Assembly (NCBI RefSeq): GCF_009830105.1
Contig: NZ_WURB01000029.1
Span: 1-47,358, forward strand
Origin: Microvirga makkahensis
GTDB taxonomy: Bacteria > Pseudomonadota > Alphaproteobacteria > Rhizobiales > Beijerinckiaceae
Direction: 5' to 3'
Length of the DNA stretch: 47,358 nucleotides
Part shown: piece after piece, positions 41,396-47,358 of the stretch
Position numbering within the stretch: position 1 is the first letter of the stretch
Layout of the letters: each line of letters starts with the position of its first letter
Made by a program: the position numbers and the translations under genes
The notes under the pieces: generated by a model
What the model was told of the DNA's origin: nothing
What the model saw: the letters and a program-made list of their open reading frames with translations, nothing else
The model's database searches: none

Positions 41396-43162
41396 ATGGC
41401 TCTAGAAAAACTGGACGCGAAACGTGTGGCATGTGCGAAGCGCGCGTACACAACCCGGCGTGTCAACCCAGACGCGATGGCGAGCCTCATCACCGGACCT
41501 GCAATTGCTCCTGCATCCGGCGATCTGGTCTTGGTCAAGGTCGATGAAATCGGCAAGCAGCGACGGATCGAACTGACCGATGGCCGCCGGGCGCATTTGT
41601 TTCCGGGTGATGAAGCGATCGTCTGCTTCGGCAACCGTTACGCGCCCGACCAGTTCGAGGGAGTGATCGGAGAGGATCTGAGCAGTTGCGACCTCGTTGC
41701 GGCTGGCGGGATTGCGTCATGCGAGATCACGCGAAACGAGCGCATGATACCCTCGACCCGGATCACTCCTCTCGGTCTCGTTGGTGATGCGCAGGGTCGA
41801 CGCCTGAATCTCAGAGACTTTGCCGTCGATGCATCCGGCCCCGTTCCACCCATACCGATTGTCCTCTCCCTTGGAACGTCGATGAATGCCGGCAAGACCT
41901 TCACGTCGACATCGCTGGTGAGAGGCTTGAAAGCAGCGGGCCATCGAGTCGCTGCGATCAAGGCCACGGGAACAGGCGCCGGAAACGACCTCTGGATCGT
42001 GCGGGACGCGGGGGCTGATGTCGTTCTCGATTTCACGGATGGAGGGCTTGCGAGCACTTACCTGATTCCGCTCGAGGAGATCGTTGCAGCGACGAGGCGG
42101 TTGATCCGCAGCGCCGCGAAGGCGGGCTGCGATGTCGCGGTCGTTGAAGTGGCCGATGGATTGCAGCATTTGGAAACAGCGGATGTCATTCAGGCGAAGG
42201 ATCTGTGGGAGGATTGTGTCGGCGTCGTATTCGCCGCGTACGACTCGATGGGCGCGAAGTGCGGCGTCGATACTTTGAGAGCCGCCGGGCACAACGTGCT
42301 TGCGATCAGTGGGCGCCTGACCCAATCACCCTTGATGATAAGGGAAACTGCACGATCGACAGGATTGCCAGTGTACACTCCCTGGGAGATACAGGACGGC
42401 GCTCTCACACCCCTCATCATGAGCTCGGCGAATGCCGGCAATAGGCTCAACGGCTATCAGTGCCGCGTCGAGATCACGGCAGATCACGGTACGTCGATCT
42501 CGAATACGAACGAAATGAATATACTCGCTGGCGGGCAGGTCCCTGCTCTGACCGCCATAGCATCCGGCTCTGACGGCGGCATACGTGAACTTCTGAAAAT
42601 TCTAGCCGACAAAGTGATGGCTGCAGAGGTATCACAGGTTTGCGGCGCCGGGCTGAGGAAGCGTTGCTCGACTCGGACCAACCGTCGCAGCGGATACCGG
42701 CTGCAGAATTGGGAAACAGGTTTGGGCCGGATTGAACTGAAAGTGCCGAAGGTTCGTAAAGGTGGCTATCATCCGCTCTTCCTGCGCCAGGACAAGATTC
42801 CGGCTCAAGAACTGGCACTTCTGGTTGCCAGGGCCGCAGCGTCGGATGCCACGCCTCGCGATCTTGAAAAGCTGCTCGAACGTATAGGCACGCTGCGAGC
42901 CTCATCGGAAGCGATCGCCAATTGGAGTTCCGAGGTGAAGCAGGAGGCGCTGAATATGCGCCTGGACCTGAGCCATATCAGCACCGTCTACCCGTTCCAC
43001 CGGGCGCCATCGGGTGCGGACCGTCAGAGGCGGACGATCAGGGAAGAGTATGGCGTTATCGCTGGATACGGCGACGATTATGCCGAAATGGACCCGTTCG
43101 TCAGAGTGGAGACAATGCCGATAAGGCCCGCTGGCAGCGTCTCTGGCTACCGCAAAGGATAA
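41396..43162 (+). CDS. P-loop NTPase-type protein fused to an IS256-type transposase fragment
   Basis: This 588-residue frame begins with a beta-rich region (1-145), then a P-loop domain with GTSMNAGKT (160-168), AIKATGTGAGNDLW, VLDFTDGGLASTYL and VEVADGLQHLETADV, reminiscent of MobB/dethiobiotin-synthetase folds. The exact family is not clear. Residues of about 395-465 match the N-terminal part of IS256/Mutator transposases, followed by about 120 residues of unknown origin. ATG 41396 is chosen for GGGGA/GAGGAA just upstream; an upstream in-frame ATG at 41285 has no clear site. The natural C-terminus has probably been replaced, so activity is doubtful. Confidence 0.7.
   Translation: MALEKLDAKRVACAKRAYTTRRVNPDAMASLITGPAIAPASGDLVLVKVDEIGKQRRIELTDGRRAHLFPGDEAIVCFGNRYAPDQFEGVIGEDLSSCDLVAAGGIASCEITRNERMIPSTRITPLGLVGDAQGRRLNLRDFAVDASGPVPPIPIVLSLGTSMNAGKTFTSTSLVRGLKAAGHRVAAIKATGTGAGNDLWIVRDAGADVVLDFTDGGLASTYLIPLEEIVAATRRLIRSAAKAGCDVAVVEVADGLQHLETADVIQAKDLWEDCVGVVFAAYDSMGAKCGVDTLRAAGHNVLAISGRLTQSPLMIRETARSTGLPVYTPWEIQDGALTPLIMSSANAGNRLNGYQCRVEITADHGTSISNTNEMNILAGGQVPALTAIASGSDGGIRELLKILADKVMAAEVSQVCGAGLRKRCSTRTNRRSGYRLQNWETGLGRIELKVPKVRKGGYHPLFLRQDKIPAQELALLVARAAASDATPRDLEKLLERIGTLRASSEAIANWSSEVKQEALNMRLDLSHISTVYPFHRAPSGADRQRRTIREEYGVIAGYGDDYAEMDPFVRVETMPIRPAGSVSGYRKG
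42577..42790 (+). mobile_element. IS256/Mutator transposase N-terminal remnant in frame with the P-loop gene
   Basis: About 70 residues resemble Mutator-type transposase (RELLKILADKVMAAEVSQV, RRSGYRLQNWETGLGRIELK, VPKVRKGGYHPLF). The catalytic DDE part is missing and no terminal repeats were found. This is a fragment fused to the host gene. Confidence 0.7.
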
Positions 43163-43369
43163 CTGTACAGAAAGATCTCAGGCGAAATGCGCAAGAATGC
43201 AGCAAAGACAGGTGTTCCGTGCAGATCCAAAAAGGGGAGCGTGGCACACGTCGCTGCGACCTCCGGCCCTCGCGTCGAAGCAAAGATGACCGTGCCTGCT
43301 TCGGAGGGACAATGAAAGCGGACCTGCGGACGGCGTAGAGCGCGCCTGGTGCTGACCAGGGCTCTGCTC

Positions 43370-44263
43370 ATGAAAGCGATCGGGATCATCCGTCGCCGCA
43401 TGGGTCTGGCCTGCACGGCGGCGCTGTTCTCGCTCACCTTCCTTTTCGGAGCGGCCGATGGCTTCGCCCGTGAACCTGGCAAGTCCAAGGTCACAGTCCG
43501 TCTTCGTGAAGGTCCGATCACTGTCTACACCTACCATCCCATGGGGTGCGAAGGCGCCGCTTTGCTGTTTGTGTTCCACGGCCTTGGGCGGAATGCGTCC
43601 TCGTACCGTGACTCTGCGCAGAAGCTGGCGAATCGACGATGTATGATTGTGTTTGCTCCGCTTCTCGACCGAAAGCGGTTTCCAGCCTGGCGATACCAGA
43701 GGGGCGGAATCGTTCAGGATCAGAGGTTGATTCGCCGGGAGCAATGGACAGTCTCGATCGTGGCTGAGCTCGTCGCCTGGGCAAAGCTGGAGAAGGGGAT
43801 GCCGCGCGCACCCTACTACCTGTTCGGCCATTCAGCGGGCGGGCAATTTCTATCCCGCGTTGCGGCCTTCGCTCCTCCGCGCGATGCCGCTCGAATCGTG
43901 ATCGCGAATCCGTCCACCTATGTCCTCCCGTCAACGGCGGAGCCGGCTCCCTTCGGACTGGGCAAAGTTTTCGGACATGGGGAGGGTGAGCGACAACTGA
44001 GTACCTATCTGGGGCTTCCGATCACGATTTATCTTGGCGGGGACGATACGGGCGAGAAGAACCTTTCTCGGTCCTCCGCCGCGATGCGCCAGGGAGAGAA
44101 CCGGCTGGAGCGTGGCCGATATGTATTTGACTCCGCAAGCTCGCTCGCACGGGCAAAAGGCTGGAGCTTCGGCTGGCGCATGGTCATTGCGACCGACGTG
44201 GGTCACACGGCCCGTGGCATGCTTTCGGCGAACGAAGTCATGGAAGCGTTCGGCTTGCGCTGA
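43370..44263 (+). CDS. Secreted alpha/beta hydrolase (poly-hydroxyalkanoate depolymerase/esterase type)
   Basis: This 297-residue protein has a signal peptide after a basic start (MKAIGIIRRRMGLACTAALF, cleavage near DGFA). The hydrolase fold shows the oxyanion region LLFVFHGLGRNASSYRD, nucleophile motif GHSAGG, and the likely catalytic His in TDVGHTARGM. The type is that of secreted esterases and polymer depolymerases. ATG 43370 is chosen over GTG 43349 because AGGG lies 8 bases upstream and the signal peptide is then regular. It follows the P-loop gene by about 200 bp on the same strand. The substrate could be a polyester or an ester on the cluster product. Confidence 0.82.
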   Translation: MKAIGIIRRRMGLACTAALFSLTFLFGAADGFAREPGKSKVTVRLREGPITVYTYHPMGCEGAALLFVFHGLGRNASSYRDSAQKLANRRCMIVFAPLLDRKRFPAWRYQRGGIVQDQRLIRREQWTVSIVAELVAWAKLEKGMPRAPYYLFGHSAGGQFLSRVAAFAPPRDAARIVIANPSTYVLPSTAEPAPFGLGKVFGHGEGERQLSTYLGLPITIYLGGDDTGEKNLSRSSAAMRQGENRLERGRYVFDSASSLARAKGWSFGWRMVIATDVGHTARGMLSANEVMEAFGLR

Positions 44264-44376
44264 CCGGAGACGGCGCACTCGCTGTCGTAGTCTTGAAGAT
44301 ATTCGCCCGGAGCGGACGGGGAGGACGGGCTGCAGCGTCAATCACTGACCACGTGGCGGCGGGGAGATCGCCCCGC

Positions 44377-45321
44377 TCAACGGCTCAGGGCGTCGCGCCC
44401 CATGGCGACCAGCCTCTGCGGGTCTGCCGCGAGGCGCTCCACGGTCAGCCAGCGGTTCCAGTCCGGCAGGATGCTCCAGGCGGGATCGCTCAGATGGGCC
44501 TGCGGCAGACGGTAGTGGAACACCGGCCGGGGACCGATCTTCTCGTGGGGCAGCATCGAGAGCACCCTCCCCCCGTCGAAATGAGCAAGGAGAGGCAGCA
44601 GATCGAGGGCCCGCCTCCGGGTGGGGTTCGCCGCAAGGTAATCCTCGGCTAGATCCGTCACGTCGGGCCAGTAGCCCGGATCGAGCACGCGTCGCTTGTA
44701 GGCTTGCGGATAGTCGGGGGGGAAGGCCCGGGCAAGCCGCGGCTTTCCGCAGGCTATGTCGCGCCGGAGACGGTCGTCGAGAAGAAGGAAGGCCTTCAGA
44801 AAGGCCGTCACCGTCGTCGCGTCAAGGGACGGCGGATCGATGTTGAAATGCAATCCGAGCGAGTCCCACAGCACCGCCCCGCGCCCGCGGGCCCCGGCCG
44901 CCCGCAGGCTCGTGAGCACCGCGTCGGTTTCCCTCAGCCGGGTGATGGGCATCGGTGCCGTAATCAGCTCGCGCGGGATGAAGGGCTCAACGAGGGTTCC
45001 GAGCCACGCGGCGACCCGAGGGTTCAGCTTCAGGCCGAGGTTGGGGTAACGCGCGGGATGGACGTAGCGCAGATCGGTCTCGACCAGGAGATCGCCGAGC
45101 CGTGTGCCGTGGACCCTGAACGCGTGCGGATCTTCGGACAGGCTCGATCCCCCAAGATCATGCGCAAGCGCCTCTGCGGCGGCGCGGGCACTCAGACCCA
45201 GGAATTCGATCTCGACTCCAACGCGACGCGGGCGGCCGTCCGCTGTCATAAGGACGGGAGGGGCGAGCGCCCCGGCCGCCGGGGCGGGATCTCCATCGAT
45301 TCCGGGGCATGGGCGGGACAT
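44377..45321 (-). CDS. Amidoligase-family (COOH-NH2 ligase) protein
   Basis: This 314-residue protein resembles the amidoligase family related to glutamine synthetase/GCS2 folds, with the opening RRVGVEIEFLGLS carrying the metal-binding E-x-E pattern, VETDLRY, DSLGLHFNIDPPS and KRRVLDPGYWPDV. Such enzymes join a carboxyl to an amine and typically occur beside glutamine amidotransferase or cyclotransferase genes to modify peptides or cell-wall material. No such partner is visible here. The start ATG 45321 has only a weak GGAT upstream; ATG 45249 would begin closer to the catalytic motif. It is convergent with the hydrolase gene. It adds a fourth amide-forming ligase to the region. Confidence 0.82.
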   Translation of the reverse strand: MSRPCPGIDGDPAPAAGALAPPVLMTADGRPRRVGVEIEFLGLSARAAAEALAHDLGGSSLSEDPHAFRVHGTRLGDLLVETDLRYVHPARYPNLGLKLNPRVAAWLGTLVEPFIPRELITAPMPITRLRETDAVLTSLRAAGARGRGAVLWDSLGLHFNIDPPSLDATTVTAFLKAFLLLDDRLRRDIACGKPRLARAFPPDYPQAYKRRVLDPGYWPDVTDLAEDYLAANPTRRRALDLLPLLAHFDGGRVLSMLPHEKIGPRPVFHYRLPQAHLSDPAWSILPDWNRWLTVERLAADPQRLVAMGRDALSR

Positions 45322-45789
45322 CGCTTCGATCCAGGGGACCGACCGGATCAGGCCGCAGTCGATCAGGTTGCAGGGGGAAGCCGTGTCAGCCTCCTACGGA
45401 TAGATTGCGGCAGCGGCTAAAGACAAGGCCGCCGGTAAGGTGACCAGCATGTTTGCCGTCTCGAAAAGGGTCACAATCGAATGCATCGTCCTTCAGAGGT
45501 CCCTTGCCCCAACTGTCGTTTCACGCAGGGTTGTCATCTGCTCCGCCGGTGCACGATGCCTTCGATCCTTCTCGCGGGTGCACGCGATCGAGAGCTCGGA
45601 CTCATCGCGAAGTCGACGCCAACGTTGCAGAGCGCTCGAAGCGCTCCTCAGGTGGGAGAGTCCGACATCGCAGCCTGGGGGAACTGCCAGAGGGGCCCGG
45701 ACCCCGGTACCTGAAAGGTGGGGACGGCATGGGGCGGGTTCAAGGAAGGATCTCTCCATCCGGTCACGTGGAGACGAGGCTTGGCGCCG
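45322..45789. other. Intergenic stretch with a small hairpin
   Basis: No gene is recognised. GAGCGCT-CGA-AGCGCTC (45630-45646) is a perfect 7-bp hairpin without a T-tract. The right part borders a decayed cytochrome gene and may contain its unrecognisable 5' portion. Confidence 0.35.
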
Positions 45790-46035
45790 CGAAGTCCTCC
45801 ACCTCAATAACAGCATCGCGGAAGAGGATTTCGAGCTGAACGAGAAGAACTACCCCTCTCTGAAGCAGCCGAACGAGCCAAACTTCTTCGACGGCGATCG
45901 CGAGACAAGCGGACAGGCCTTCTGGAACCAGGAGCCTTGCATGTCCAACTGTGCAAGCGAGCCAGCCAAGGTGGTTGGACGTGCCCGTGCCCTCGACGTG
46001 ACTTCCCGGACGGCAAGGGCCCCAAGGCCGAGTAG
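45790..46035 (+). pseudogene. C-terminal remnant of a c-type cytochrome subunit
   Basis: The frame reads REVLHLNNSIAEEDFELNEK, PNEPNFFDGDRETSGQAFW, then NQEPCMSNCASEPAKVVGRA and RALDVT. This matches the C-terminal part of cytochrome c subunits of SoxD/SorB (sulfite- or sulfur-oxidising) type. After LDVT the frame is disturbed by two bases, and the other frame gives GKGPKAE and TAG at 46033-46035, as in an intact gene end. No haem CXXCH or start remains upstream, so only the tail survives. It lies 34 bases before the broken metallo-hydrolase gene, and the two were probably one operon. Confidence 0.6.
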
Positions 46036-46069
46036 AATCATGCATGATGGAAAAAGGAAGTTCACACAG

Positions 46070-46735
46070 ATGGAGGACGCCTCACCGGTAGCGTCGATCC
46101 TGCGCGCAGTTCTCGCCGGTCTCTCGGGCAGCCTTGCTGCGGCGGCTCTCACATTGGCCCCCACCGCACGAGCCACAACAGCCCCTCACCCGCTCCGGAT
46201 TGGAGATATCGCCGTCACTGTGATCGGCGGCGGGGACCACGAGATGCCTGTCGCCTTCCAGCTCCCTCGAACACCGGACGAGGAGATCGACGAACTGTTC
46301 AGGGCAGGCGGCATGGAACCGCCCCGCCAGCTGACACCGCCAACGAACGTCTCCTTAGTAAAGGCCCGAAGCGAGCCCATGCTCATCGAGGCCGGTTCAG
46401 GCACGACGTTTCAGGCAACCGCAGGCAGGCTTGCGGATCACATGGAAGAGGCGGGGATTGATCGCGAAGCGATTACCAGGGTGGTGTTTACCCACGCTCA
46501 CGCGGATCGTCTATGGGGCGTAACCGACGACTTCGACGGTACCGAGCGATTTCCGAATGCGAGCTGCCTTATCTCCAGTCCCGAGCGGGACTTCTGGACT
46601 CATCCCGATGCACTTTCGTGAATGCCAAATGCTCTTCAGGGGATGGCGCGAGGAGCGCAAAGAATTCTCAAACGGATTGAGGACGAGATCGAGCGCAGGA
46701 ACCCCGGGGATGTCCCTGCGCCGGGTTTGAGATTG
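46070..46735 (+). pseudogene. Metallo-beta-lactamase-fold hydrolase broken by a stop and a frameshift
   Basis: It starts at ATG 46070 with AGGAAG 9 bases upstream. The N-terminus (SILRAVLAGLSGSLAAAALT to TARA) looks like an export signal. The MBL domain begins with LRIGDIAVTVIGGG and has the metal motif THAHADRLWG. A TGA at 46619-46621 interrupts the frame after DALS, but homologous sequence continues in the same frame as MPNALQGMARGAQRILKRIE and EIERRNPGDVPAPG. Near 46720 a one-base shift follows (GFEIAI), and the rest of the domain is missing. The gene is clearly inactive unless the TGA is read through, for which there is no sign. Confidence 0.75.
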
Positions 46736-46740
46736 CGATC

Positions 46741-47163
46741 TGATCGGCATTCTCCGGAAGCTGCGGGAGCGCTATGGCGGCGATGATCTGGTCCCGCCAT
46801 TCGCCGGCCGCGCGATAAGCCTCTCGAAAGCGATCCCTGCGGATCTGTCAGGACAAGGCTGCAGAATTGTTGTGCAGCACAGGCATCTCGAAAAATGAAG
46901 CGGCGATGGATGTCGCGGGCCTCTCCCCTCCGAAGCCTGCCCGGCTCACTGAAGGAAATTTACCGGATCGCTTTTCGAAAGCAACTTGTTCTCGTCCGGG
47001 TCCGGTGCTGTTTCGGGCAAGTACCCGGTTGCCGGCTGTGTGACGGAACTGACTACCGCCGACCTGAAACGGCGTCCGTCTGCGGACTTGAACAGAATCT
47101 TGAAAAGCAGCAATCTATTCTTGGCGCAAAGCCGAACAATAAGGGCATTCGGGAGGAACTGGA
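46741..47163. other. 423-bp region upstream of the binding-protein gene
   Basis: No gene is recognised. It should carry the promoter of the substrate-binding protein, but no clear -35/-10 pair is visible. A small GTCCG/CGGAC hairpin lies near 47079-47093. Confidence 0.4.
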
Positions 47164-47358
47164 TGAAATTTAAGTCAGCACTATTGTCCATTGTCTTGGC
47201 TGGTCTTGCTGCTGGTGCAGCGCAGGCACAGATTTCCATCAAGCTCGGTGTCCTGACGGACCGTTCGGGCGCCTATTCGGACATCGGCGGCGAGGGCTCG
47301 GCCGTCGCCGCTCGCATGGCTGTCGAGGACTTTATAGCCAAGTCCTCCAACAAGAACA
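47164..47358 (+). CDS. ABC transporter periplasmic substrate-binding protein (3' partial)
   Basis: The first 65 codons are present and the gene runs off the right edge. A signal peptide (MKFKSALLSIVLAGLAAGAA, cleavage after AQAQ) is followed by ISIKLGVLTDRSGAYSDIG, the typical opening of the branched-chain amino acid/urea (type 1, LivJ-like) binding proteins. A strong GGGAGGA lies 6 bases before ATG 47164. Permease and ATPase genes are expected to the right of the window. The ligand cannot be predicted. Confidence 0.85.

Noticed and set aside
41396..43162. Assignment of the P-loop protein as a DUF1611/DgcN D-glutamate acetyltransferase, which would link to poly-glutamate
   Set aside because: The P-loop and following motifs do not match the DUF1611 pattern I remember closely enough, so I left the family open.
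46619..46621. Selenocysteine at the in-frame TGA of the metallo-hydrolase
   Set aside because: No SECIS-like hairpin was recognised just after it, the family has no selenocysteine there, and a frameshift follows downstream, so decay is the simpler explanation.

Overview
The window looks like the chromosome of an alphaproteobacterium of the order Hyphomicrobiales, plausibly Methylobacteriaceae (Microvirga- or Methylobacterium-like). This rests on the high GC content, an HWE-family PAS histidine kinase, a LigJ/LigK plus Tct cluster and alphaproteobacterial gene styles. It is an inference from gene content, not a computed placement. No rRNA, tRNA or CRISPR array was seen.

Left part (1-10 kb): a broken-off gene end with a terminator, a DedA membrane protein, a small hypothetical protein, a divergent pair (EamA exporter and MocR-type regulator), a membrane GGDEF-EAL enzyme, a PAS/HWE sensor kinase with a possible coupled small ORF, and a Crp/Fnr-type regulator gene broken by two one-base frameshifts. 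Next (10.1-18.2 kb) is a catabolic locus. A minus-strand operon tctA-tctC-tctB-ligJ-ligK plus a binding-protein-like gene faces a LysR regulator with two HTH domains and an NAD-binding oxidoreductase. LigJ and LigK perform the last two steps of the protocatechuate 4,5-cleavage and gallate pathways, but no ring-cleavage enzyme is present. A siderophore-iron operon follows (18.3-22.5 kb): TonB receptor, RhtX-like MFS importer and FhuF-like reductase, behind a promoter overlapped by an inverted repeat.

The unusual part is 22.8-45.3 kb. It holds three multidomain ATP-grasp ligases on one strand: a cyanophycin-synthetase-type ATP-grasp fused to an acylphosphatase-like domain that has lost both catalytic residues; a RimK-like ATP-grasp fused to a CapA domain; and a sugar-transfer-associated ATP-grasp fused to an intact-looking acylphosphatase and a MmgE/PrpD domain. 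With them are a serine hydrolase, a DUF2156-like acyl/aminoacyl transferase, a coiled-coil membrane protein, a P-loop protein, a secreted alpha/beta hydrolase and an amidoligase. Four amide-forming ligase-type proteins plus CapA suggest a peptide- or polyamide-making system that I cannot match to a described cluster. Embedded in it is a serralysin-type metalloprotease with two tandem C-terminal repeats and its type I exporter (HlyD and ABC subunits).

The region shows decay and mobile-element scars. Two large proteins read in frame into transposase remnants (IS3-type and IS256-type), long gene-poor gaps separate the genes, and a gene fragment lies beside the exporter. At the right end a c-type cytochrome remnant and a metallo-beta-lactamase-fold gene are both broken, followed by the start of a periplasmic substrate-binding protein that runs off the window.
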